Shown: one piece after another, positions 25,207 to 38,384 of the stretch
Numbering within the stretch: the first letter of the stretch is position 1
Layout of the letters: every line of letters begins with the position of its first letter
NCBI GenBank assembly: GCA_963513935.1
Contig: OY740767.1
Coordinates: forward strand, 80,030,060 to 80,094,059
Source of the DNA: Aphrophora alni
Taxonomy: Eukaryota > Arthropoda > Insecta > Hemiptera > Aphrophoridae
DNA: 64,000 nt
Direction of reading: 5' to 3'
Notes under the pieces: model-generated
What the model was told of the DNA's origin: nothing
The model's input: only the letters and a program-made list of their open reading frames with translations
Databases searched by the model: none
Translations under genes and position numbers: made by a program

Positions 25207-26930
25207 TGTTGTGTAACCAAGACATTTTTTGAAGACTTTTCGATGGCTATTTTTTTAGGTGATGAAAACATATCCAATCTGTTAGGTGCAGAAACTCCAA
25301 TCAGTGAGGGGGGCAGAAATTTTATTGAAAGTGGCCCGGACGATCCGGGACCCTCGGGATTGTACCAGATAGATGGCACGAAGTAACTGAACTGGATAGT
25401 GATTTGTCAGACTTAGAAACTGTGTTTAGTGATCATTTAACAAACTCGGAATTCGAACTAAGCGAAACCAGCATTGATTCTGAGTGTGATGAAAAGGATA
25501 ATGTTCCAGATGAGCTTAATCAATATCATCAAGATCGAAGGGCATCAGCAAACCGTAGTGCTAGAAGTAGAGTTCACGCACTTGGCAGAAGAGTGCAGTC
25601 GCACAACTCATCCTCTGTTACTCAGCCTGGTTCAGATTCTGCAAAATATTTCTATGGTCAAGGAAAAGACCAATATAAATGAGCCAAAAACCCACCTTCT
25701 CATTCACGAACAACAAGCGAAAACATAATTATGCATCTTCCTGGAATAAAGGGCCAATGGAAGAGGGAATGCCTCAAAACCCATTTGAAGTATGGTAATA
25801 TCTATTTACTACAGATATTCTAAAAACAATTTTGGAGAGCACAAATAAAAAAAAAATACAGACATAACAGTTAAATACAAGAAGCATTTGCTTATGTTAA
25901 CCTAGAAGAATTGAAAGCTTTTATAGGATTATTGATCTTATCTGGCGTCTTCAAATCTGATCATGAAGATGCCACTTCTTCATTCTCAACTGATGGAACG
26001 GGGAGAGATAACTTTCGAGCCACCATGTCATTTAAGAGATTTTTATTTTTGTTAATATCTCTCAGATTTGATGACAAAGATACACGAGAGGAATGAAAGA
26101 CCAATGGGCACAAACTGGCTCCCATATCAGAAATATTAAATTTATTTGTTGCAAAATGCAAAGACAACTACGATAGTTGCAGTAAATATGCAACTGTAGA
26201 CGAAATGCGTGTAGACTTCAGAGGAAGATGTAGTTTTCGGTAGTGTATCTAATCAAAACCTCGTAAGTAAGTGCTGAAGGCTCTCTCCTTATGTGATGCG
26301 AAAATACTCTACCTCCTAAACTCTTTTGTGTATGTAGGTAAAACAACTTATAATCCAAATACCATGAGATTAAGTAAACCCACACTTACTGTACTACAGC
26401 TGTGTGATTCGTTAAAGGGAACCAATCGCAACATTATACGTGACAATTAATCATAATTCACGTATGAATTATGCGGAAGAACATAATTCATTATGTTTTC
26501 CTCCTTAGCATTAATGTGGAAGAACTACGTCAGTACAAAGTAACGTATGTTGGTACGGTACGTAAAAATAAAAAAGAAATACCCGCCGAATATTCGCCAA
26601 ACAGACACGAACCAGCACTGTCATCAATATTTGGATTTACAGGTAACAAAACAATAGTGTCATGTTCCAAAGAAGTATAGTTCGGTAGTTTTGGTGTCAT
26701 CGATGCACCATCAACCCACAATCATTGATGATGAATAAAAAAAACCCGAAATAATTCAATTTTATAATATGACCAAAAGTGGAGTTGACTCCTTAGACCA
26801 AAAGTGCACTCATTACCCCAGTCAAAGAAAATCCAGGAGATGGCCACAAGCATTGTTTTTTGGAATGTTGCACATTCAAAGGTGAATTGTTTTGTTCTTT
26901 TGAAAGCTACAAATGCTCAAACAGAATTTT
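25180..26930 (+). pseudogene. piggyBac-like (PGBD) transposase, decayed
   Basis: Successive frames reconstruct a piggyBac-family transposase broken by frameshifts and stops. An acidic N-terminal part runs from about 25240 to 25660 (DLSDLETVFSDHLTNSEFEL). It is followed by a FYG(Q)GKDQ(Y)K-type block, then the conserved core AFIGLLILSGVFKSDHEDA and STDGTGRDNFRATMSFKRFL at 25917-26094. Next come LAPISEILNLFV and TVDEMRVDFRGRCSFR. In the family the catalytic triad is three Asp: the first fits the Asp of VDE (about 26197-26199), the second falls in NIIRDN (about 26430-26450), and the third fits SGVDSLDQKC (about 26775-26810). At least one frameshift lies near 25680 and stops occur at about 26094, 26244 and 26448, so no active protein is made. 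The cysteine-rich C-terminal domain is not visible. Several ATG-started frames here (25180, 25404, 25474, 25911, 26471) are fragments of this one relic. Confidence 0.9.
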
Positions 26931-28237
26931 TATTTTTTTTTCAAATTGCTAATTTACATAATATTGTCTATATGTTATAATAGTAACTTTTTTTAAATAT
27001 AAGACATATTTTAATTATTTATTCACTGTTTCTTTGTTACTTGGGGGGGGGGGGGTTTCTATTTCCAAAAAGTTTTTAGTTGAATTAATTCTTCTCTTCC
27101 ATATTTTTTGATATATCATGATAGATAATAGTAACATCTTTCGCTCTTCCGTTTTATATTTCATCTTTAACTCCAAGTGTAAATTTCTTATTTTAATTTT
27201 TATCAATGAACAACTTCCGACTATTGGTAGGAGTCACACCATTAGGTGTAATGCAATGCGAAAATGCTATCCTACAATACTTTTAGTATGAATCTAAATC
27301 GTAAGCTTCAGAGATATGATATTGTAAGAAGTAAGGTTATCACATTCATCTACGCATTTAAAAGATTGTATCAAATTAGTTTTATATAATTTAGTGTAAA
27401 ATAATTTTAATAAAACATAAATCTTCACTCATAAGTGACAAAAAATTTGAAATGTTTCTTTTATTAAACCGTGGACGCATGTTGAATACACATTTTCTCC
27501 AATTCTTACATTTTAGCTTTTTAAGTCATATACTTGGTATTTAGAGTTCAATTTAACAACAAATTCTACAATGGTTTATGGAAGTGATTCAATTATTTGT
27601 TTACGGTTTTACTCAACATTTGTCATGAATCCGTTCATTAAATAAGGTAAACCATATACGTTCCTAACAGTTGTTGTATAGATTGTAAGTTAAATTCAAT
27701 TGTGGCTCTAGCAAAAATATATATATATATATTCTTTGTTTTGATTTTTAAAAATACAAGCATTAGATATTCTTTATATTTTTTAATAGCGTGATTATGA
27801 TTTGTTTTTAATTTTTAGTATAAATGTGTGTTTACTTTTGATTCTAATGTGAATCATAATCTCAAGTGTTCTGTCGAAGTCTTTTATTTTACTTACCAAC
27901 AAAGTTCATCTTCAATGAAAGGACAAGTTTCAGAAATATTTGAGTTAGATCTTTAAAATCAATGCTTATATTCTTCTGGAAGCTGGAAACCATGGTAATA
28001 AGACACATATAAGTTGTTTTTTTTCCATGTTAGATTGTCTGAATGGATATTACATTCTCTTTCCATTACTACATTCTTTATTATTTAATTTGTTGGCATA
28101 CAATATTTTATCGTATAAAAAAACCTTTGATATGTAAAAAAATTAGAATGAAAATAATACATAAATAAGTGCAAGTTAAAAATCTGTGTATGTAGTTAAG
28201 TTAAAATTAATCTTATCTTATATAACTATGCCGTAAA

Positions 28238-28238
<1 letters not shown>

Positions 28239-28307
<69 letters not shown>
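28239..28307. repeat. Compound (CA)n-(TA)n microsatellite
   Basis: About six CA repeats are followed by about 28 TA repeats. Confidence 0.97.
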
Positions 28308-28311
<4 letters not shown>

Positions 28312-28814
28312 GCAGCCTATAAAAGTAAATACTATATTATTTACGATCAACTAAAGATATATTTTTGTGTTGTGACGATACAGAATTGAAGTGCCATCAC
28401 TTCTAAATATATTAAACATATTTGTGTACTTGATATTATTTTCAATAAATAAAAACCCATGGTTGTCACACATAAAAAAAACAATTTTTATGCTATCTTT
28501 TTATCTATTTTAATATTTCTATTATCGTCCTAAATTATGTTCTAAGATACTGAAATATTCGGAAATATTTTGTACCTATAATTTTTATAACATGCTTGTA
28601 GAATGAAAAATGTAATATAATATTGAAAATACACAATATCAATATTAAAACACATTGACATTTCATTATTTTTTTGCAATTTAGTAAATGTTTTAATAAT
28701 ATTTATCTCACTCATTTACATTCAAAGTGTATATTCGTAATGCTAGGGAAGTTAAATTTGAGTATTAAAGGTATTATATTTTACTAAAGTAAAATGGTTG
28801 TAATTTTATCACAG

Positions 28815-28906
28815 ATGCTGGCATGAAATTGAAAGTTGTTTCATCAACGCAGGCTGTTACATTGTTTACTCAATTGCTAGGAACATCAAGGCTCAGAAGT
28901 TTTTAG
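28815..28906 (+). CDS. Weak exon-like frame, unknown
   Basis: TTTTATCACAG at 28804-28814 is a plausible splice acceptor. After it a frame reads AGMKLKVVSSTQAVTLFTQL then LGTSRLRSF and stops at 28906. An internal ATG at 28823 would give a 27-residue peptide. The composition (Val, Ser, Thr, Leu) is slightly more protein-like than the background. No partner exon or domain is recognised. Confidence 0.12.
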
Positions 28907-29525
28907 ATTGTTATTCAAATTCAAAACTTTCTTCTAGGCCTATCTGACACGACAAAATTCTTTTGAGGAATGACATGCCTTAGATATTATACGATTTACT
29001 GTGGTTAAATAAACAGGTATGTTTTATTATTGCATTTTTTATTTATGTTTTAAAGTAGGAGATTTTATCTTTTTTTATAATTTAAATAGTTTTTGATTAT
29101 TTTAAATATAATTTTTTTTTCTAATCCCACACTAAAGAGATGGCTATCTCTTTGGAGTTCAACAGTTTTTTTTTCAAAATTTTAAACAATTGAACCACTC
29201 ATGAAATCAAATACATATTAGTTTTAATTGTTTATTTTTCATATTTTTATTTACAGTTCATTTACTTACTGTAAACATCAATATCACATTTATTTCATTT
29301 TTTGTCATCAATTTGTGGAAAAATATAGAGTTCATGAATGTCCAAGTAAATGACACATATAATCGTTTTTTAAGCAAATGTGTAATTAAATGCAATTAAC
29401 TGTTATTCCACACCATAAAATGTTATTCAGAAAATTACAGTCAAATATTTCAGAATGTTTGTAATTTTCTGAAGACAATTGGATTTCTTGTAAATATGGT
29501 TATTTGCATTTTGGAACCGTACATG

Positions 29526-29528
<3 letters not shown>

Positions 29529-29612
<84 letters not shown>
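29529..29612. repeat. (TA)n microsatellite
   Basis: About 41 TA dinucleotides, uninterrupted to 29612, followed by CTATATATAAG. Confidence 0.97.
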
Positions 29613-29614
<2 letters not shown>

Positions 29615-31639
29615 ATATATAAGTGTCACTTACGTAGACATGCTAGAACTTTATGTTTTCCCACAAATTGATTACAAAAAAGAAGAAATTAATGTATAAT
29701 AAATATATTCTTAAACCATTCATACTTAATTTTATCATACATTTGTTTTATTATCTAAGTAAAATTGTGTTTGAGAGTCAATAAAGCGATTTGTTATTAT
29801 TGTTTTAAAAGACTAAATAAACAATTTATATTTAAATCAAAGCTTATAGCCACGATTTTAGATCAATCCTCTGTAGCCATTGTAATAAAAAAAAATTTCA
29901 TATGCTATAAAATGAGCAATGTACTGTTGTCAATATTACAATTTACAATCTGAAGGTTAGGAGTAATTGCTATTCGATCTTTCTTCATATAATGTAACTA
30001 TTGGTTTACTGTAAAGTCTTAATAATTATACTCATTAGTACGGAAACGTTCTTCCTTTTACTTATATTTGTTTAAATAATTAGTTACCTATAACTTAACA
30101 ATTCACTTAATAAAAGATGAATAAATATCACTTTTAAGAAAGTTCCATTGAATATATATATTTCACTAATAACAAGCTTGTACATGATTAATTGTGAAAA
30201 ATTATATAGTAAAAACAAAATGGCGTTAGTTATTTTTACAAAACTGATTGAAAACAGATTTATTACGTAATTTAGAAGAAATTTACAATTTCATAACATC
30301 TTAACGCTTGTCTAAAGTTTAATAATACGATTAAATTATGAACTAAAATTTGAATATTGTGGGATATCGCATTGGAATTCATTGAGATATTTTTCTAACC
30401 TGTATATGTATAAAATAACATTGTTAAAACGTGATTTCTAGTACGTATTCGTTTTAGATTTGTACGAAGACCCAAAAATTGCATATTACACCATGTCCGT
30501 CTGTCCATTTGTCTATTTTTCATACCCAAATTACTTTTACGGAATTCTATTATCACTATTGTTTATTCTTTTGGGATATGTTTTATTCGGGAAATATATA
30601 TATAATAGCCTATTATAATCGTATAGCTTATTAGAAAGTCTTCATGGATACCACCACTGTTATGTACAGTTCACGTATTTTGGTTCAGATGTTAATATTT
30701 TACTATTTGTAGTAATATATTTACTATTAGCCGTTGTCAAGTATTAAAACTTAAAATCTTCCTTGGAGTGTCTTATCCTAGTATGATATCACTTTACTAG
30801 ATTGGTTGTGATGCTGGGAAAGGATTAGGTCTAGTTTTCATCATGAATAGTGTTTCTCTGCCACATTCTCCGAATTTAATGTAGAACATATTAGTATTTT
30901 CAATTAGAAAAACATATATATATATAAGCTTACAAATAAATTTCATTTTAAAATTTTTAGATAATTTTGTTTTTAAACAATGGAATAACAAGTCAAGTTA
31001 TGTTATTCAGTTTAAAAATCTAAAAAAAAATATTAGGATTATCTTTAATCTTATTTTTTTATGTTTTATTATTTGTTGTGAAACTAACTAACCTTCATAA
31101 ATATTTCTATTTTTTGTTCAACCAAGGTCGTTTCGATTATTAAGGTATTCTTAGGTATTGCGAGGATCTTACATTACTAACAGAATACATTTAGTACGAG
31201 GCTTTATATATGTACAAAAAACAATTTATTATATGGAATTGATTGTTGTCCGAACAGTTAAGCCCACCGTCATAATACATACTGCGAAATGGTGCTACTA
31301 ACTAACCGCTAGAGAGAGTATTTATCATTTCTATCCATGTTAGTAAGGTATCAAATAATATAATGGGATGCAAGTTAAAACTATATTCGGAATGGCGACA
31401 ACTACAATTATACTTTTTATTTATTTTTCTACGAACATTGATAATGGATCAAAAAACACATTTTATAACTTAATTTTACGAACTAAGCTGAAAAGTAATT
31501 TTTTTTTGCGTTTCGAATTGATGAAATTTTACTAAATATATTAATACTCCTAATAATTAAGAAATAAATAGACGGGTTAAATAAATAATAAATTGGTTAA
31601 AATAGGAGGGAAGTCAATAAAAGCATAAGTTAATGAATC

Positions 31640-31960
31640 TAATACTCTGGTATTAACTTTAATGTAATAGCAGATATTTCTTGTTGAAACTCCATATTCA
31701 AGGATAAAATTCGTCACCTCTTCTAAAACCCATCCGTAACATAGATCATTAACCTTTATCTACCTGCTAGGTCATCCCTCTACCTTTCCCGATTTCTCTA
31801 TTGTATTTCAGTTTCCTGTACTTATGTTTAAATAGTTGTCTATACCTGTATATTATCAGTTGCCCGATGATGCCGCAAGGCGAAACAATTGTACCTCATT
31901 TATACTATTAAATATTTGAAACTTTAAGCTTTTGCTTTATTTTATCCTTGATTCTGCTAT
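31640..31960 (+). repeat. Retroelement-like segment with hammerhead-like hairpin motif
   Basis: At 31864-31886 the sequence reads CCGATGATGCCGCAAGGCGAAAC. A GCC/GGC stem closed by a GCAA (GNRA-type) tetraloop lies between a CNGATGAT block and GAAAC. This is the same architecture as the motifs at 37.4, 38.4 and 44.8 kb and resembles a hammerhead core, though with one extra base before the stem. Upstream 31700-31800 is C/T-rich and GC-richer than the background; downstream is TTTGAAACTTTAAGC. This suggests the terminus of a decayed retroelement. Confidence 0.4.
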
Positions 31961-33097
31961 TAAATTTATTTTATAATGCTAGACTATTGATATTATTTAT
32001 TAGATTTGTGCCTACATTTATGTAAATAAAAAGTGTATTTGTGTGTACTTGATGTTTCGAGTGTACAAATCAACAAACATTTATAAGTAATAAACTAATA
32101 AGAAATAGAGAAATAAATGATTATTTCGATTGATACATAGACTATTAATTATCTGGTATTACTTAATATTGAAAATAGTAATTTTTTTTTACTAGTAAGG
32201 GTTATAAGACAACTAGAGTAATTAAGGAAATTTAAGTATCTGGATTAGAATTACTAACTTATTTGAGTTTCTACCTAATTGACTTGCGATTTATTACAAG
32301 AGATTCAAAGTCATGTTACACAATCCCATTAGTTAAAGTAATTTAACACGTCAGTTAATTTACGTAATTTAATTCGCTGAATAACATTAACTTTATCACA
32401 CGACTGGAGACGATGATTAATTATATTTTGTTAATAGTACAGATTACAGGGTACCACCCAAAACCTTTAACGGATACTAGAATGATATTAGAATCTGTTT
32501 TCATCTTAAACGAATGCTCGTGCTTGTATTGGTCAATGTTTATCACAAGATTACCAATATTATCTTATTTCGGTAGTGATTGAAAGAGGGAGTAGACTGA
32601 AATGTAACGAGTCTTGTACATTGTACTTCATAATTAAGAATAACAACGAAATAATTGCCATACCAATAAGATATTCCTTAATAATGTAAACACTTGTTTC
32701 AATATTGTTTGTTTAGTGGTGAGTATTGGGTTTAATACCATTTGGCTGTCAAAATTGTTTCAATGTGATTAATCTGGTTTGAATCTTTATCCTTTCACAA
32801 AGATATGTGAGGAAATCTGGGAAGATATTGAATTTTGTAGTATGTGCTAGTGTTCAGTATATTATATCAGAGTCTTACGTTCACAAATAAAAATATAATA
32901 AAATTCAATGTTTAGTGTTTGTTACTTGAATTAACTTAATTCATGATGAGAAATCTCGAATTACATTTCAGGAACTATATTTAATTCTCATAGTAAAGAA
33001 AGTAGATCCTAAATATCAATGAGATATCAGATATTTCAACCTCACCTATGGAGTTACAGATTTTATAGCTTTAGTTATGAGACAGCATTACCTAATT

Positions 33098-33101
<4 letters not shown>

Positions 33102-33140
<39 letters not shown>
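33102..33140. repeat. (TA)n microsatellite
   Basis: About 19 TA dinucleotides. Confidence 0.95.
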
Positions 33141-33144
<4 letters not shown>

Positions 33145-33462
33145 TTCTATTATTTAGGCTTAAATTTTATACATGACATAACTTCTGAAAAATAACTTGA
33201 AACGAGTCAGAGCACAAAATAATTAATATAATTTTAGTTAAAAAGAAACAAAAACAAAGAAGACGGAAACAAAAATTTAGAAATTTAAATTTTTAACTAG
33301 ATTTTAACTTAATGACAATAACGACAAGTTAACTTATCAAGATGAATTTTTTTTTTTATCATTTAGTACATACGGTTTTAAGAATTCACAGTATTTTGAA
33401 GCATTCACGAATTTATTTGAACGCTAACAGGATTATCGTAATAATAAATTATATTTGGATTC

Positions 33463-33594
33463 ATGTCAAGAATTTATTCAGTGATAAACGATATGATGCG
33501 GAGTTCACTGACTTGGAAAATAAGCAATTTTACTGAAGTGACTTCGAAGCCGCTCAAAACAATTGCTGATGAATTAGAATGCATTAAAGAATAA
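33463..33594 (+). CDS. Small unrecognised frame (43 codons)
   Basis: An ATG frame out of phase with the longer chance frame at 33342-33536 reads MMRSSLTWKISNFTEVTSKP and then LKTIADELECIKE before a stop at 33592-33594. The hydrophilic second half is more protein-like than most frames here. No domain, start context or splice site supports it, so it could be a coding relic or chance. Confidence 0.12.
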   Translation: MSRIYSVINDMMRSSLTWKISNFTEVTSKPLKTIADELECIKE

Positions 33595-34889
33595 AAATCA
33601 TTTAATTAAAATTGAGAGTATTGTTTTAATAATTCTGCTTGAAAAATAAAGTGCAATGATTTACTTTATAAAATTACTGCTAAACACAAATTTCAAAAAT
33701 CATTTCATACGTTACGCTACATGTTTTTTATGCATTTTAAAGTTTATTTTTAGTTAATTTATTGTACAGTTTAAATGTTATTCGTTTAATTATTCAGTGT
33801 TTTACCAAAAATAATACAATATAATTTCCTTATTTTTTATCCAGATATTAAAAATGAAAGTGAAGGCGATCAGTAGGACAAATAAAGAAATTCATTTGCA
33901 TATTGTTCTTGACATAATTTATCCTTAGATATGTGAATACAGATTATGAACATAATTTAAGTTTATATACAAAATTGAAAAAAATATGTTTTTTTCAAAC
34001 TTTTTAACTATATATATATTTACATTTATGGTAGTTAGATTAAATACTGGCGCAAGTACTGAAGCACAAATCACACTTTTCCATGTTAAAGTCTCTAATA
34101 TATATATATATATATATATACAATAATTAATAATTTCGTTTTTTTAGTTATGGTATATGTAGAATCAAAAATGTTTACGAGGCCAGTATCGGAGAATTAT
34201 TAAATCTCTTGGGTGTTTCTCTATTGTATCACGAGGATCTTTTCCTTTTCATATTAATAATTCTTTATCAAATATTAGAATCAATTGCCTTTTTTTTTGG
34301 AAAATATCAATATATTGAAGATAAATAAACTTGCCTAGACTGTTAAGTATTGTTGCGTTTCCTAAGATATATCGTATCTTGGGGTAAACAAAAAATATGG
34401 AACTCAATGTATGTAAAAAATATCTGTAATCAAGTTATATTTTATTCGGAACCATGTTATGAAGATTGATAGAATGTGTGGAAACAGCGTTAAATTTCAT
34501 GTCCTACTTAGGTCATAAAATATCTTTACACACGTTTTGACCTTAGTTATCTACAGACTAGTTTAATCTGGAAGGTAGATATATTTTTGATTTTAGCCCC
34601 TATCTTTAGAAATATGAGAGTTTATGGTATTTAAATAATATCTGTGAAGTTAAACGAATATTAGTAATATATGAATATTGAGCGCTGTGGTGAATTTTAC
34701 ATTATAAACATTAATTCTTCTACCAAGAGTTAGGTACAATAACACAACACAAATAAACATTTTGGCAAACATTTATTAGCCTAACTTATTAGAATTCCCA
34801 GACGTACATTTCGGTAACCAACTTACCATCAATGGAGGGTTCTAAACTAATGTTACATAATTAAACAAAGATATAAAACTAAGCTGACA

Positions 34890-35230
34890 AACCAAACTGA
34901 AAACGGATACAGATATTGTAGTTTACCTTTTGATTCAGCACTCACCAATGGTTTTGGATCCATCTTTAACATTCACGACATTAAGATAGCTTACAACAGT
35001 CAAAACAATCCTAAATATATTGAGCATTGCTAAAGTTCAAATTCTGTTTTTCGAGAAGTTCGATATTTATTAAGTAAGTCATAACGTAGTCGACAAGGTG
35101 TATTTAGGCCAAACATAACAAGATTAATAACACGTAGCTCATTTTAAGTGTGATAGAAAAGAGAATTTTAGTATAGCTGAGCACATACTTAAAACGAACC
35201 ATGAATTTAGATGTTTCGTAGAAGCTTTAA
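34890..35230 (+). pseudogene. Penelope-like element remnant A (linker + GIY-YIG)
   Basis: On the plus strand the frame at 35095-35217 reads KVYLGQT, several stops, then HVAHFKCDRKENFSIAEHIL and KTNHEFRC. This matches the C-terminal half of the GIY-YIG endonuclease of Penelope-like elements: the YIGQT strand, the KEHVAHFK-type helix and the AEHILKTNHEF block. Upstream (34910-35060) relics such as DIVVY and KIAYNSQNNPKYIEH correspond to the linker between reverse transcriptase and endonuclease. The same DIVVY and KIAY blocks are found in remnant B, so A and B are copies of one family in opposite orientation. Multiple stops make it non-functional. Confidence 0.8.
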
Positions 35231-36577
35231 AACGAAAATTGATTTATTTTTACTTTTAAAAGTTTGGTGAACTGTCTCAAATATAATTTCAAAATTACTC
35301 TGTTAATTACACATAATAACGGCTGTAATAATTTTGATATAGTTTTTTTTTAAATGCAATCTCTTAGGACCCAAAGAAACATATAATCCGCCATCACGCC
35401 AAACATGACAGTTCTTGAGTTATTGGTAAAAAATAAAAACCAACCATGGAACTGTTACAAAAGGCGTAATTTTCTAAAATCAGCTATACAGATTTCGGTT
35501 AAATTATAGTAAACTGTGATAATATATAGTCAAACTCTTGTGAAAAAATTGCATATGAAAAATATTACGGTTCAGCAAGTTATCGTCAAATAAAGACACT
35601 TTACCCGCATCATTATAAACCTAGTTTAATCCAATAAAATAAACGCAGAAGAAGCGTTTATAGCATAAGCTAACCACATTTTGAACATATTTGAATATTT
35701 AAATATTCATGTATATTTTAATTACTTTGTTACTTTTATTATGCATTTATTTTGTGTATATTTATAGGCATGTTTTATGTTTTGATCATCTTTATTTTTG
35801 TTTCACAATATGTTTGATCCATAAACATTTTTGAGTCATCCGAACGAAACAAAATTATTGCATGTAGCTAGTTAAGTGGTACTGGGTGGTTAGGTAGGTC
35901 TGTGTGTGGCTGTTTTTGGTTTGGCGAACTGAAGATTTTGAACATTAAATATAGTTTCTATGGTATTTGTTACATCACGCTAATAAATAATGAACAATCA
36001 TTGGTTTTGTTCTTGATAAGAATTAAATACAAGGAAGTTAGATAATTAAATATTTATCGTTGTATTGTTGATCCATTGTACAAACATAACATGCAATTCA
36101 CATATTTAAGTTAATATATGATATTTCTATAAAATGAGTTAGAGTTCGTTAATGTTGTTTGCTTTATTATTGTTGAGAAATTTTCAGCCTAAATTCCCCC
36201 CAAAATAGATCTTATTTTAAAGCAACTATGTTGTGTATACATTTCTATGTTACATACAAAGTATTTTTTGTGCACGTATTGAGATGCATAATGATTTTAT
36301 TTCATATATTGCGCAATTTTTTAATTTAATACTTGTTTCATTTTTTCAAGAGTAAGTGTGGTTTCATTGATTAGATCATAGATATAAATTTGTCACATGG
36401 AATTATATGGTTTGTCACAGGGTTTGATTTTGCCTAAAGGGTAAATAGATGTTCAATGAGCACTAAGTAATAAGTTACTTCCTTAAGTATTAAGTTACTT
36501 AAAAGCAATAAGTCACTATCAGTTTTAGCAATGAAAATGCTTTCATAGCAATTTAGCAACTTACTAGACATCACGCT

Positions 36578-37010
36578 TTAAACCGTTTTCACATTTTGTA
36601 TTTCCAACTCATGGTTCGTTTGAAGTATGCGCTCGGCCACAATAGATTTCTCTGGCCTATTGTACTTAATATGAGCTACATGTTGTTTAAATCTGGTTAC
36701 AAATTTTCTCTTTTTTTGGTCTAGGTTCAACTTTTCACAATCGTTACAACTAACTTCAGAAATACCAAACTTCTCCAACATCGGGGTTTTATCTTTATGA
36801 TTACCTAATAAAGTTTTAATATTGTTATGATTTTATAAGCTATCTTGATGTCAAGATTATTAAGAATGGAGCCTAAACACTATGGTAAGGGCAGAATAAA
36901 AGGGTAAACTACAATATCTGACTTTACGTTTAACCGGTTGGAGAGTCGTAGAATTAATTCTGTCATTCTTTTAATCTCTGTTTCCTTAATATGTTGTCAA
37001 CAACCTTTAG
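36578..37010 (-). pseudogene. Penelope-like element remnant B (linker + GIY-YIG)
   Basis: The minus-strand frame 36578-36781 (67 codons) gives SCNDCEKL, RKFVTRFKQHVAHIKYNRPE and AERILQTNHE. These are the Cys-x-x-Cys, (Y)xGQT-equivalent and HxxHxK blocks of the Penelope-type GIY-YIG endonuclease. The catalytic GIY triplet is degraded (GIS) and YIGQT has become LNLDQ, so the nuclease is dead. Upstream on the minus strand (36790-37010) the linker can be followed through shifts: LLGNHKDKTP, NNLDIKIAYK and DIVVYPFI. The reverse transcriptase domain itself is not visible. Confidence 0.85.
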
Positions 37011-37434
37011 GTTCAAAACCATTAAATACGTATTTTATAACCACAATTCTTAGTTATTATTATTGTATGTGTATTCAGTTTTTAAAAAAATAGTAAACAT
37101 ATTATATTCTTTTTTGATTTTGTTTCATCAAATACGTTCACTACCTTGTACATTTTACTTGCCATTTACGAATACTGATACTAAAGTGGGAATATGGTGT
37201 CTATATTACATATCGCGATTAGTTTTAAAATTTTCTGAATAATAATAGGTATTTTGTTTATAGAAATTCAACTAAAGATTAGCGAAGAAACATATTGTAG
37301 TGTTTACCAAATACAATGAAGAATAAAAGTGTGTAATTATTTTAAAGTTTTGACAGGTAATCCAACATAAAATAGTAACCTAATCTTTAATAGATAGGAA
37401 AAAAATAGAACACGAAATCTCGCAAAAATACTTT

Positions 37435-37475
37435 TAGTTAATCAAACGCGTTTCAACAAGAAAGTCAACATCCTC
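37435..37475 (-). ncRNA. Hammerhead-like motif in PLE repeat (left copy)
   Basis: The minus strand reads CACTGAGGATG, TTGACTTTCTTGT and TTGAAACGCGTTTG. The conserved blocks CTGAGGA (CUGANGA) and GAAAC match a hammerhead core. The intervening hairpin (TTGA/TTGT) is weak. Penelope-like elements are known to carry hammerhead ribozymes in their terminal repeats. Activity is not demonstrated. Confidence 0.35.
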
Positions 37476-37837
37476 AGTGATACATGAACTACTAAACTAT
37501 AACTAATCTAGCACTGCGCCAACCCCCGTATTTATACAAAACTAAAGGGGCGTGGCCTAAACCTACTTTTAATATTAAGGCGTTAAAAAGTGCCCAACGT
37601 CAATCTAAATAACTTAAAGTTAACATCTAACTAATACAATATTCATAACAAATCTAATATCTAACACTTCATTTTATATTTTACTTTAATATCGAATTTT
37701 GTATCGGGCCTAATTCATTATTTACAACTGAATTACGGCACTTGTTAATATAAAAAGTCCCCATGCATTTATTGTGTTTAATCTAGTAACATTTTTCAAC
37801 ACCACAGAGTTTTCTATTTAGAAATAATGTTTATCCT

Positions 37838-38340
37838 CTAAACAATGTTAAGCTGTAGTTGATTTATCAGACTATTATATTTGAAGTGGGCAAAGTGTTC
37901 TTTTGCTCTTATCCTGACATTTCGTTTTGTTTGGTCTATATATTTTTTCGGACATATCTTACAATTTATAAAATAAATTCCTGATATATCTTGTTCTTTA
38001 ATTTTATCTTTTGGATTTCCCAAAATTTTACAAATATTATTTTCGGTGGACATTGCTACATTAAAATTTATATATTTTATTAGTGATTGTTTTACAATAT
38101 TTGACATTGGAGGAGAAAATGCAGTTTTAACCCATCGTTGTCGAGGCATACTGCCGACAAGAGTACTTGTCGTACTTAAGTAATTCTCGTTTCCTTAATT
38201 TTTTAAAATTTCACTTTGTTTATTACATTATCTATTATTTCTTTTGGATGACCAATAAATATTGCAGCACCATAAATATAATAAAGTTCTTTTTCTTAAT
38301 ATTCTTTGTACAGAGGTAAGTTTGTTAAACCTGTGAACCG
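37838..38340 (-). pseudogene. Penelope-like element C: linker + GIY-YIG endonuclease
   Basis: The minus-strand frame 37838-38149 (103 codons) has, in order, a linker block (KYINFNVAMSTENNICKIL, then GNPKDKI), GIYFINCKICPKKYIDQTKR, and RIRAKEHFAHFKYN. The GIY triplet is intact; YIG has become YID. The two Cys (CKIC) are the pair usual in Penelope-type endonucleases. The start codon is arbitrary, because the homologous frame continues upstream through stops to about 38340 (region of the reverse-transcriptase C-terminus). The AEHIL...NHEF end is lost after residue 95. It differs from A and B and so is a second subfamily. Confidence 0.85.
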
Positions 38341-38384
38341 TAGAATTGAAAGCAACTAACGTATGAATTTTGTAGCGAATGTAT

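Larger units (their letters stand above)
26935..31640. other. AT-rich non-coding DNA, no gene seen
   Basis: The stretch holds a G13 homopolymer near 27043-27055, compound CA/TA and TA microsatellites, and one weak exon-like frame (28815-28906). The remaining open frames (27015-27206, 29765-29953, 30797-30991) are Lys/Ile/Phe/Asn-rich and look like chance. Confidence 0.5.
31965..34880. other. AT-rich non-coding DNA with (TA)n tracts
   Basis: Nothing is recognised apart from (TA)n at 33102-33140 and 34098-34120 and a small possible frame at 33463-33594. Confidence 0.5.

Noticed and set aside
25961..26167. Minus-strand frames over the piggyBac relic (also 25176-25379 and 26530-26721)
   Set aside because: Antisense shadows of the transposase remnant.
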